A stretch of DNA of 64,000 bases from Alistipes sp. Lineage in GTDB: Bacteria > Bacteroidota > Bacteroidia > Bacteroidales > Rikenellaceae. The notes below the pieces were generated by a model, which saw nothing but the letters and a program-made list of their open reading frames with translations, searched no databases and had not been told where the DNA came from. Shown here one piece after another: positions 17,202-25,700 of the stretch (positions are counted from its first letter, which is position 1; each line of letters begins with the position of its first letter). The stretch is from NCBI GenBank assembly GCA_017560305.1, contig JAFYOF010000016.1, forward strand, positions 28,602 through 92,601. Reading direction: 5' to 3'. The translations under genes and the position numbers were made by a program.

Positions 17202-17633
17202 ATGAAACATAAAGGGTCACTAATGGAGTACTCACAGGAGCGTTTGGACGACTTGATGAGAGCATACGATGAGTATATTTCATCGTGTGACTATATCCGT
17301 ATGCCCGATGTGTACAACAACATCGTCAATATGCCATCACGCCGTTTTTGGGTGAGCGATATTCGTGCAGCTCTTGTTGTGGCTGCAATGATGAGGGGCG
17401 AGGCTCGTTTGGATAAGATGTGTCAGTCCAAGCGTGAAATGTACGAGGAGATATACCGCCGTGTGATTACATTGCGTGAACACCACCCCAATATGACAAC
17501 CTCCGAACTTTGTGCTATTGTAGTTATGCAACCTGCACCCAAATTCTATCTCACACCGGGTAGTGCCAAGATTATGGTTTGTAAGGCTCGTAAGGAATGG
17601 ATAAGAAGAAAATGGGCAAGGTTTCGGCATTGA
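17202..17633 (+). CDS. Conserved phage protein upstream of terminase
   Basis: A 143-residue helical protein, first of the plus-strand packaging operon. It begins MKHKGSLMEYSQERLDDLMR; the ATG at 17223 (MEYSQERL) is an alternative start that leaves a more typical domain. The core carries VNMPSRRFWVSDIRAALVVAAMMRG, a pattern seen in unannotated proteins of Bacteroidetes phages, and the C-terminus is basic (CKARKEWIRRKWARFRH). The position before terminase and the helical, basic character would suit a small terminase subunit, but no motif proves that. The end overlaps the rhomboid gene by 37 bp in another frame, suggesting translational coupling. Confidence 0.7.
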   Translation: MKHKGSLMEYSQERLDDLMRAYDEYISSCDYIRMPDVYNNIVNMPSRRFWVSDIRAALVVAAMMRGEARLDKMCQSKREMYEEIYRRVITLREHHPNMTTSELCAIVVMQPAPKFYLTPGSAKIMVCKARKEWIRRKWARFRH

Positions 17634-18094
17634 TTGTCGCAATCCTCGTGTTCTGCTTGGCTCTCCAAGGCTCACAGGATTGGTCAGCTGTCGGCATTTA
17701 TTCGGGATGTCGTCTCTCTTGTCGTGTCCTGTATCCGTTCTATCACGCAGGGCTGTTGCACGCTCTTCTCAATGCTTGGTGTCTGCTATCAATAGTATTC
17801 ATCTATGATATTACGCTGTGGCGGTTGGCTCTTGCCTACGTCGTTGCAGTATTCATACCCTCGCTATGCCTGTCGCACATTCCTACGGTTGGCTTGTCGG
17901 GGGTTGTCTTTGTGCTCTTTGGCTCAATCTCGTTCGAGGTAGGGCGTAAACTATACTATCAGTTGTGGATGCTTGTGTATCTCGCTGTCGGCTTCCTCTT
18001 TCCTAACACGAATGCGTGGGTACACCTGTACTGCTATGCAGTCGGTTTTGCGGTGGCTCTGTTGAATAAACCTATTAAAATTGGCAGACAATGA
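17597..18094 (+). CDS. Rhomboid-family intramembrane serine protease
   Basis: A 165-residue polytopic membrane protein with every rhomboid signature. His50, His55 and Asn59 sit in FYHAGLLHALLNAW, with the same 5- and 4-residue spacing as His145, His150 and Asn154 of E. coli GlpG. The catalytic serine is Ser101 in GLSG and the catalytic histidine is His143 in a C-terminal helix (VHLYCYAVGF). Rhomboids cut transmembrane helices of client proteins within the membrane. About six hydrophobic segments are visible, so this is a minimal six-helix core with no extra domain. The gene overlaps the preceding gene by 37 bp and the terminase start by 4 bp (ATGA). A phage-encoded rhomboid inside a packaging operon is unusual. 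Met6 (17612) is an alternative start. Confidence 0.88.
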   Translation: MDKKKMGKVSALIVAILVFCLALQGSQDWSAVGIYSGCRLSCRVLYPFYHAGLLHALLNAWCLLSIVFIYDITLWRLALAYVVAVFIPSLCLSHIPTVGLSGVVFVLFGSISFEVGRKLYYQLWMLVYLAVGFLFPNTNAWVHLYCYAVGFAVALLNKPIKIGRQ

Positions 18095-20181
18095 ACATCG
18101 CAATACAGAATATCATAGAGGAGAACAACCGCCGTAATGCCGAGGTGTACGCTCGTTTCGACCCTATCAGCGGTTTCGGCTCTGTCGGAGAACGTGTAAA
18201 GGTAGTCATTGAGGATTTCCCGATACGTACGCAATACCTGCCTGTGGAAATGATGAAAGTGCCACTCGTGCGACAACTCGCCGAATGTGGCTCTATCCAA
18301 AAGTTCTTACAGGAGATTGGCGCAACCGATGAGGAGGATTACGAAGAAGACCGCTTAAAGGTAATCAGTCAGTTTGTGCGAATACGAAACAAACACGACT
18401 TCCCATTTTGGGCGGCGACATTCGTGTACATCAAGAACAAAGGCGGTGGCGAGGACGTACTGTTTCGCCTCACACGTCCACAACGTAGGTTTGTGGCACG
18501 CTTGGAGAAACGCCGTAAGGCAAACAAGCCTATCCGCATCGTGCTATTAAAAGCACGTCAGTGGGGTGGCTCTACCACGTCGCAGTTGTATATGGCGTGG
18601 TTGCAGCTCGTCCACAAGGTTGGTCTCAACTCACTCATCATTGCTCATCAAGGTGCAGGTTCGGACGAAATCAAGGATATGTTCGACCGTATGATTAAGA
18701 ACTATCCTGTGGATATGCTGCATAAGTTGGGTGAGGCATACAACGAGAACGAGCCGAAATTGGTTGGTGTCGGTAAATCGGGCAGTATCCACCGTGTACC
18801 TCAACGTAACTGCAAAATCAAGATTGGTACAGCCGAACGCCCGGACTCCTGTCGTGGTGGTGACTACAATCTTGTGCACCTGTCCGAGGTGGGACTATGG
18901 AAAGCCACAGAGGGAAAGAAACCCGAAGATATTGTGCGTTCTGCTTGCTCGGGTGTGTTGCTCCGTCCGTTCACGATGATTGTCTATGAGAGTACCGCCA
19001 ATGGTACAGGTAACTTCTTCCAAAAGGAGTATGACGATGCCAAGAGTGGAAAATCACAGTTCGAAGCAATGTTCGTGTCCTGGTATGACATCGAGCAGTA
19101 TTCACTGCCAATTGATGATGTGGAGATTTTCGCACAGATGCTCTATGCCAACCGTGAGAACGACAGCGTTCCGTCCGTTCGTGAGGAAAGCGGTAAATAT
19201 CTGTGGTGGCTGTGGGAACAGGGTGCAACCCTCGAAGCGATAAATTGGTACATACAGGAACGTGCCAAGTACACCGACCACGGACTAATGGCGGCAGAGT
19301 TCCCGTCCGATGATGTTGAGGCTTTCGTACACTCGGGTGCAAGAGTGTTCGACAAATACAAAGTAGAGAAGATGCGCCCATCGTGCCGCCCTGCTCGTTA
19401 TGTGGGTGAGGTCTATGCCGATGAGGACGAGGGAAAGAACGCACTACGAAACCTACGCTTCTGCGAGGACAAACAGGGTTTGCTGCATATATGGGAAATG
19501 CCCGAGGTGGACGACAACGAGATTGTAACCGACCGCTATTTGACAATAGTCGATGTGGGAGGACGTTCCAACAAAGCCGACTACTCCGTTATCCTTGTTA
19601 TAGACCGCCTGTTTATGGCTGAGGGTGGAAAACCTACCGTTGTGGCACAATGGTACGGACACACCGATATAGACCTCTTGGCGTGGAAAGCGGCACAGAT
19701 AGCAGCGTTCTACGACAACTCCCTGCTCGTGATAGAGAGTAACACGCTCGAAACGCACGACAAGGAAAGACAGGTGGACGGAGACCAATCCTCGTTTATC
19801 CTCAATCAGATTAAGGACGTTTATCCAAACCTCTATGCACGCAAGCAGTCCGAGGAGGCTATACGTGAGGGATTGCCCAAGAACTACGGCTTCCACACCA
19901 ACATATCAACCAAGCCGATGATTATCTCAACGCTTGTCAAGGTCATTCGTGAGAACCTCTACACGGAGCGTGACGATAAATGTTTGGACGAATACCTCTG
20001 CTATGAGAAGAAGCCTAACGGAGCGTTCGGAGCAATCATAGGCAAACACGATGACTTGTTGATGACACGTGCAATCGGTCTGCACATCTGCTTCTTTGAA
20101 ATGGATATACCGAAGTTCGTGCCTCGTGTGGGTCGTTACATTACCAAGAAGAAAAAAGCGGTATCAGCCGCAACTATATAG
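18091..20181 (+). CDS. terL: Terminase large subunit
   Basis: A 696-residue DNA-packaging motor. The ATPase domain has a Walker A-like KARQWGGSTTSQ (about residues 154-165), an adenine/translocation region, and a Walker B-type segment TMIVYESTANGTG (about 294-306). The C-terminal RNase H-like nuclease begins with LTIVDVGGRSNKADYS (about 483-498), which supplies the first metal-binding aspartate. LLVIESNTLET (about 546) and GKHDDLLMTRA (near 651) supply further acidic residues. The length is larger than many terminases but usual for Bacteroidetes podo- and siphoviruses. The start overlaps the rhomboid stop (ATGA), so the genes are translationally coupled. Confidence 0.93.
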   Translation: MNIAIQNIIEENNRRNAEVYARFDPISGFGSVGERVKVVIEDFPIRTQYLPVEMMKVPLVRQLAECGSIQKFLQEIGATDEEDYEEDRLKVISQFVRIRNKHDFPFWAATFVYIKNKGGGEDVLFRLTRPQRRFVARLEKRRKANKPIRIVLLKARQWGGSTTSQLYMAWLQLVHKVGLNSLIIAHQGAGSDEIKDMFDRMIKNYPVDMLHKLGEAYNENEPKLVGVGKSGSIHRVPQRNCKIKIGTAERPDSCRGGDYNLVHLSEVGLWKATEGKKPEDIVRSACSGVLLRPFTMIVYESTANGTGNFFQKEYDDAKSGKSQFEAMFVSWYDIEQYSLPIDDVEIFAQMLYANRENDSVPSVREESGKYLWWLWEQGATLEAINWYIQERAKYTDHGLMAAEFPSDDVEAFVHSGARVFDKYKVEKMRPSCRPARYVGEVYADEDEGKNALRNLRFCEDKQGLLHIWEMPEVDDNEIVTDRYLTIVDVGGRSNKADYSVILVIDRLFMAEGGKPTVVAQWYGHTDIDLLAWKAAQIAAFYDNSLLVIESNTLETHDKERQVDGDQSSFILNQIKDVYPNLYARKQSEEAIREGLPKNYGFHTNISTKPMIISTLVKVIRENLYTERDDKCLDEYLCYEKKPNGAFGAIIGKHDDLLMTRAIGLHICFFEMDIPKFVPRVGRYITKKKKAVSAATI

Positions 20182-20205
20182 TTTAATTAAAAACCAATTA
20201 ACAAG

Positions 20206-20553
20206 ATGAACATCTTTAGAAAAATCAAGGCTACGCTTCGCCTACGTGAAGCAATGAGACAAGCCGACAAGGCACACAGTGAGAACGGACAGCGTTACTA
20301 TGTAATGCCGACAAGTGGTACAAGCGGACAGCTCGTCATAATGGACCGAAACAACTTCCGCAAGTTGAAGCAGAAACACTACATCAAGTACAGCACATTC
20401 GTTAGCGACCTCGAATGTGAGTGCTTCTACTGCACAGCGTATCGAAACGGTGCAGGGGAACTCTCTGCCGAAGTAATCGCATTGAAGAAGAAACAATACT
20501 TCTCGTGGTTGGAAGCAATCAAGAAGATGAAAAAGTTGAAGAAGAATGGGTAG
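20206..20553 (+). CDS. Small conserved phage protein
   Basis: A 115-residue basic protein 24 bp after terminase. The N-terminus (MNIFRKIKATLRLREAMRQAD) is an amphipathic helix, followed by a beta region with RYYVMPTSGTSGQLVIMDRNNF, a cysteine pair CECFYC (about residues 68-73), and a lysine-rich C-terminal helix. Proteins like this occur near terminase and portal genes in several Bacteroidetes phages without known function. The cysteine pair could bind metal, but only two to three cysteines are visible, so this is uncertain. It belongs to the plus-strand packaging operon. Confidence 0.75.
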   Translation: MNIFRKIKATLRLREAMRQADKAHSENGQRYYVMPTSGTSGQLVIMDRNNFRKLKQKHYIKYSTFVSDLECECFYCTAYRNGAGELSAEVIALKKKQYFSWLEAIKKMKKLKKNG

Positions 20554-20680
20554 GTACGGAAACATTGACGGCATTGCCACGCTGACCAACAATCCAAATG
20601 CCACGGACAATGCAAGGGGAACAATCGGGAAGATAGGTAAGGTAAAGAAGCCTGCCGAAGTGAAACCAAAGAAGAAGTAA
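20546..20680 (+). CDS. 44-residue phage protein overlapping its neighbour
   Basis: An ATG at 20546 opens a 44-codon frame that overlaps the last 8 bp of the preceding gene and ends just before a terminator. The product begins MGRYGNIDGIATLTNNPNAT and ends with a lysine- and proline-rich tail (KKPAEVKPKKK). It is short, basic and likely disordered. It is supported by the tight overlap, the end at the terminator and a composition unlike a random frame. The function is unknown. Confidence 0.5.
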   Translation: MGRYGNIDGIATLTNNPNATDNARGTIGKIGKVKKPAEVKPKKK

Positions 20681-20681
20681 A

Positions 20682-20725
20682 AGAGAGAGGGCGTATAGAT
20701 TTAGTTCTACACGCCCTCTCTTTAT
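20682..20725. terminator. Bidirectional terminator between convergent units
   Basis: AGAGAGGGCGT (20684-20694) pairs perfectly with ACGCCCTCTCT (20711-20721), an 11-bp stem with a 16-base loop, flanked by A residues on the left and T residues on the right. It lies between the plus-strand packaging operon and the stop of the minus-strand portal gene and should serve both. Confidence 0.85.
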
Positions 20726-22701
20726 TATGCCGCTCTCATTGCTTGCTGCAATCTTCCAACGGCTTGCATATTTGCACCCTGCTGTGCCTGTGCCATAAGT
20801 TCGGGAGAAATGCCGTCAGGAACTTTGCCCTGTTCCAACTGCTCTTTCTGCGCCTTGATACTCTGCAACAGTTCATCAGCGAATGGGAAATCTCCGTGTT
20901 CAAGCAACTGCTCTACACTGATAGCCTGTGACTGCCACAACTGCATAAGAATGTCATTGGCAAGATGTCTATACGCAGGTGTCGATGTGCTTTCAGTGAT
21001 GCTCAAATCAAATTCAACGTCACGTATCTTCTTCGGGTCATACTCAATCTGTGCACCGCTCTTACCTGCGATGTTGAATACACGTTTGCTGTCATAGAAC
21101 TGCTGCATATTCTTCACATCCTTGTATGCACCGTCCGTTACGAAGCTACTGAAACTCTCCAACAGGTCGAGCAACGTAGTCGTAGCGTTCTGTGTCTGCT
21201 GCTGATAGTGCGCTGCACTCTCGCCACTGAAGCCCGGTTTACCCTGCAATGCACCTGTAACGCCCGAAATGTCCTCAAAGAACTTCAACTGCATATTCAG
21301 CAATTCGGCAATGCCGATATTCGTAGAGTTGTTGGCGACCTGTTCCGGCACACGTCCGCTCTTGCTCGGCTTATAGACAATGACACCGTTGAACTCTGTC
21401 CAACTTTCCGCAATATCGTCAATGCTGACACCATCGGGCAAACAATCATCGGGCATCATCAACACACCTTTCGCACTTGCTCGCATAATCCAATCGTACA
21501 AGGTAATCAGTCGGTTGGTGTAACGCTGTTGGTCGATAACGTCTGCCACAAATGAATGTATCTCGCCGTCAATGAACGGATACGCCTTGAATACATAGGG
21601 GTGGCTTCCGTGCTCGAATGGTGTTTCTCCCTCTTTCAAGATGTCTCCAAATGGGGACAGATAGTAGAAATACCAATAATCATCAACAAACCAAGTTGCT
21701 TTAATCAATGGTACATCTTCTTCGGGCATACCGACAGCCTTTGCCATCTGCATACGTTCCTCATTCACGGCAACCACGCTCTTGTAGTAGTCCTCCTCGT
21801 CAATCTTGAAGATGTCTCCGTTTTGGTAGTCGTGACATCTGTATCTCGGCTTCTGTTCCTTTCGCCACAACTCAATGACACGGCATCGTCCCGGCTCACT
21901 CGTGAACAGGAAGTCATAGTTTTCCAAACGGCTGTATCCGAAACGCTCTGCATACGAGGCAATATACTCTCTGCGTGCCGCCCACTTGTAGATGTCACGC
22001 AGTTTCCTGTAATCCTCGGGGCAGGTAGCGAACTGTTCACACAACTGTCCGAACGAAATATCGTGTATCTCGCCAAGAACAGACACGTCCCAACCTCTAA
22101 AATCTCGCATATTGTTGTCGATGAAGAAATTGTTTGGCTGCACATAGTCAGTCCAACAATCCTCCTTGCCGTTTCTCCAACCATACGACTTGCGATGTGT
22201 GATGAAACCACTAATCAAAAACTCCTCCATAGTTCGGGCATACACCTCTGTCATACGGTTGAGCTGCATATTACATTGCAGTATCGTACTCATAGTTTCG
22301 CCCAATTTCTGTTCGTCCCTGTCTCGTGCCGTACAGGTAGGCTCTTTCATTTGGCTTCGATAAACACCGAGCACGCTCTTTACCAACCTACGTATAAGGT
22401 TGTTTTTGAGCGGCACATTACCTTGACTCTTGATGTACTCCTCCTCGGTCATAGTCTTGCCGTCAACGCAAATCTTATCGTCCCATTGGAAACCATACGT
22501 GTAACGCTTGTTGCGTTCTCTGTCCCTACGGAAGTCCTCCATTTGGTTCCAATAGTGCTGCGCCTCCATAAGAACGTCAAACGCCCTACGGTCGCCAAAC
22601 TGACGTGAAGCCGCCTTAACACTGTCCATTTCTTCCTCACAGTGCTTCGGAGCAACGCGGCTCATAGACAACAACCTATTATTTCCTTTGATACTTTGCA
22701 T
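20725..22701 (-). CDS. Portal protein (P22-type)
   Basis: A 658-residue protein forming the dodecameric portal at the capsid vertex, through which DNA is packaged by terminase and ejected. The N-terminal half has RKDxE-like helices and a conserved run NNLIRRLVKSVLGVYRSQMKEP (about residues 100-121), and the wing region carries FIDNNMRDFRGWDVSVLGEIHD. The middle stem/clip region has VDDYWYFYYLSPFGDILKEG and SHPYVFKAYPFIDGEIHSFV. The C-terminus is a long helical barrel with Q-rich sequence ending GRLQQAMRAA. Size and pattern match podovirus P22-like portals rather than HK97-type portals. It is expressed from its own phage promoter (22739-22785). The preceding giant gene ends 74 bp upstream. Confidence 0.88.
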   Translation of the reverse strand: MQSIKGNNRLLSMSRVAPKHCEEEMDSVKAASRQFGDRRAFDVLMEAQHYWNQMEDFRRDRERNKRYTYGFQWDDKICVDGKTMTEEEYIKSQGNVPLKNNLIRRLVKSVLGVYRSQMKEPTCTARDRDEQKLGETMSTILQCNMQLNRMTEVYARTMEEFLISGFITHRKSYGWRNGKEDCWTDYVQPNNFFIDNNMRDFRGWDVSVLGEIHDISFGQLCEQFATCPEDYRKLRDIYKWAARREYIASYAERFGYSRLENYDFLFTSEPGRCRVIELWRKEQKPRYRCHDYQNGDIFKIDEEDYYKSVVAVNEERMQMAKAVGMPEEDVPLIKATWFVDDYWYFYYLSPFGDILKEGETPFEHGSHPYVFKAYPFIDGEIHSFVADVIDQQRYTNRLITLYDWIMRASAKGVLMMPDDCLPDGVSIDDIAESWTEFNGVIVYKPSKSGRVPEQVANNSTNIGIAELLNMQLKFFEDISGVTGALQGKPGFSGESAAHYQQQTQNATTTLLDLLESFSSFVTDGAYKDVKNMQQFYDSKRVFNIAGKSGAQIEYDPKKIRDVEFDLSITESTSTPAYRHLANDILMQLWQSQAISVEQLLEHGDFPFADELLQSIKAQKEQLEQGKVPDGISPELMAQAQQGANMQAVGRLQQAMRAA

Positions 22702-22738
22702 AACTTCTGTAATTTTATAAAGATGCTTAGGATAGCCA

Positions 22739-22785
22739 CAAAGGTACTATCCCAAGCATTCTTTTCAAGTATAACTATTTACGTT
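22739..22785 (-). promoter_or_regulatory. Phage late promoter, degenerate copy D (portal)
   Basis: On the minus strand AACGTAAATAGTTAT (22785 to 22771) matches ten of fifteen bases of the upstream element of copies A and B. It is followed by exactly 24 bp and the -7 box TACCTTTG (22746 to 22739). The identical spacing is the reason for including it. Transcription would start about 31 nt before the portal start codon. Its upstream element overlaps the last codons of the giant polyvalent gene. Confidence 0.55.
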
Positions 22786-25700
22786 TGCGAGTGTACTCCA
22801 TTTCTGAAATCATCTCTTTCTTCAACTCATTCAACTCTGCTTCGATGTCCTTGCGTTCCTCGTCATCGACTGCCTCTTTCAATTCATCGTAGAGGTCGTC
22901 AATGTCCTTTCGGTAGTCCTCAAAGATTTCGTAACGCTCATACTCGGGCGAGTTGTAGAGGAAATCAATCTTCTCGGCATAGTCGAAAATGCCGTTGTCG
23001 GTATCTTCCTCATAGTGTTTCAGTCTCGTTTTCAGTCGGTCGTGTTCCTCCTTCAAACGGAAATACTCGTTGTTCACAGCACGGTATTCGGTACGTTCGT
23101 CACCTGCCTTGACAAGTCTGTTTACCAACAGGATACTGCGAGGGTCGTACTCTCGTTCTCCTACAATGGTCTCGGCAGTCTTGGTAAGTTTGTCGATAGT
23201 TCCGAACACGCCTCCAAAGTAACCGTTCAGCATATACTCAACCTTTGCAGGGTTGAAGTCAATGCCACCCTTTGTATATGGGTCGCCGCCTGTCGCCTCA
23301 TTCATAGCAGAAGCCAAGCCAACAATATACTTGTTTGTGCTCTTGTATGCTTTCGTCCACTCGGGCATATCCTTGTTGTAAGGAGTATCCTTGTAGAGTG
23401 GCATACCGGTCCAACTCTTTTCGGCAACGTAAGCCTCCCACAGAGGTTTGGCAGCACTCGGAACAAAGGCGTTTAATCCACCGCCGCCCTCCAAGAAGTC
23501 AATAGGCAATATCTGTGTCGCCTGTCCTGCAATGGCTTCGGCAATCTCGCCACCTGTAAGGTGTTCCTTACCGCTCAATACAGAGGTCATAAGTTCACCC
23601 ATACCGTACATTGCTCGGTACTCGATAGGCAACGGAATGGAAATCCAACTGTCACCTGCACGGAACAGGATATTACTACGTCTCACGTACTCGGGCAGGT
23701 TGTAGTATGCGTTCTTGTCGTCCTCGTCATCATCGCCACCCAAGTAGGCAACAATAGCACCGAGCAGGAACATTGCAGCCATACCTGTAAAGGCTTTTGC
23801 AGGGTGTCGCTTCAACTGTCTGCCGAAGTTGGTAGTACCTTGAATGGCGGCATTCCAAAAGACATAACCGCTACGTCCAAGTCCAGATACCAAAGCACTC
23901 GCATTACCGGCTCTTGTCTGTCCTGTGCTGTCGTAGAACTTCGCTCCACTACCTTTCTTGTTGAAGTTTACCGAAATCTCCTTTGCATCGTAAATGGCTC
24001 TGTCAATGCTTCTGCCCAATTCACGAGAGGTAACGAAAGCTGCGAAACGTGCACAGTTCTCAACGGCTCTGTTCAGTTCATCGAAACGCTCTGCAAGTAG
24101 GCTGAAAGCCTTTCCGATTTTCAGTTTGCCACCTGCACGCTTCAACTCCTTGCGTATGTCGTTCTTGTGCTGCTCGATGTCACGGATATTGGCATAACCT
24201 GTCTCACCGCCGTTCATCATAAACTGATAGAACATTGCATCGGTCTTGTCGCTCATATCAAGCGTACCCTTGCGATACCTTGCCAACAAGCGTTTCATCT
24301 TCACAGGATTTACCATAAGGTAGTTTCTGTGGAAACGCCAAGCGTAGTTCGGGCTTTCCTTAATCCACGTCATTGTGTTGGTGTATAGCAAGTCTCGCAT
24401 AAAGTTCGACACAATGAAGTCCGGGTTACGTGTGGTGTAGAACGCACTCAACTGTCGGTTTATCTTTTCTCCTGCACGGAGGATAGCACCGATAGCACCC
24501 GACATATCATTGTCGGGGTTGGTTTGTCCGTTCAAAGCCTGTGCCGCACGAGGATTGCCGTTGATGGTAATCACATAGTCTCTGCCGCCACGCTTCACCA
24601 CAACTTGGTGCTGTCGCATATCTCGGCTCTCAACAATGCGGTACGGAATGTTTATGGCATCCTTGCCACGCTTGTATTGGTTGGGGTGCTGCTGTGCCAA
24701 CTGCTCCATCTTCGTTTCAAAGTCCTGCATCTTCTGCTCAACCTCATCGGGAGTGTCGGTGCTGTCGATGTTGTCCGGGAACACAGGCTTCCATTCATCG
24801 GTTACGGCATCGTACTCAACCCAAAGGTCGCTCACGCTCACAAGGTCGCTCGGGTGGTTGAGGGCAAAGTTCAAGAAACGCTGTTTTACCAACTTGTTTC
24901 TGTTGCCCTGCATTATCGCACTCTCTGCCATTGATTGCAGGTTGGCAAATGGGTCATCGGCTTTCGACCTACGTCCCTCTGCTTTCTTGATAGGAGCATT
25001 GAACGCACTATGCTTGTGTGTGAGGTAGGCATAAGCATCAGCACTTGTCTTTTCGTCAAATCCTCGGAGTGGGATATAGAACTCATACATATCCGAAACC
25101 TTGTCGAAAGTCTCCTTGCTCATCATACCGCAATCGTATGACTTCTGCAAGATTGCTTTGCTTACTGCGTTTACCTTATCCCAAAGGTCGGTAGTGTCGT
25201 GGGCTTGCTCGTAGTCGTCAACCATACGCTGTGCTTCCGCTTCCGCATCGGCTACATCGTCCATACCTGTAAGGGCTGTAAGTCCGGCATAGTCGGTTTG
25301 GTCTGCATCATTAGCACCGTTCTTGATAGCCTCGTTACGCATATAGGCGTTACGCTCAAGTCCGTGCTTCGCCATCATATAGTCGGTAAGTTCCTCACGC
25401 TCTCCCTCGCTCTTGGCAAGTTTCGCTACCTCGTCAAGCATAGGCTTGAACAAAGTATGAGCAAAGGCATCTGCCTCGGCTTTGTTCACACTTGAAAGAC
25501 GGTTTTCGCCCAAGTAGGCATTCTCAAAGCCGTCCACGTCCTCGATATTTGTTCCTTTGCCGAGGATTGCGTGCATAGCCTCTTTAAGTCCGAGCATACT
25601 ATCCTGCATAGCCTCACGAGATTGGAACATACCGCTCTTGACGCGTCTTTCGTATCTGTCACGAGCCAACTCCCTTTCGTGAATTTCGGGGTCGCCGTCA

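Noticed and set aside
21556..22608. 350-codon frame opposite the portal gene
   Set aside because: Rich in His, Cys and Leu with no recognisable pattern; the portal is the real gene.
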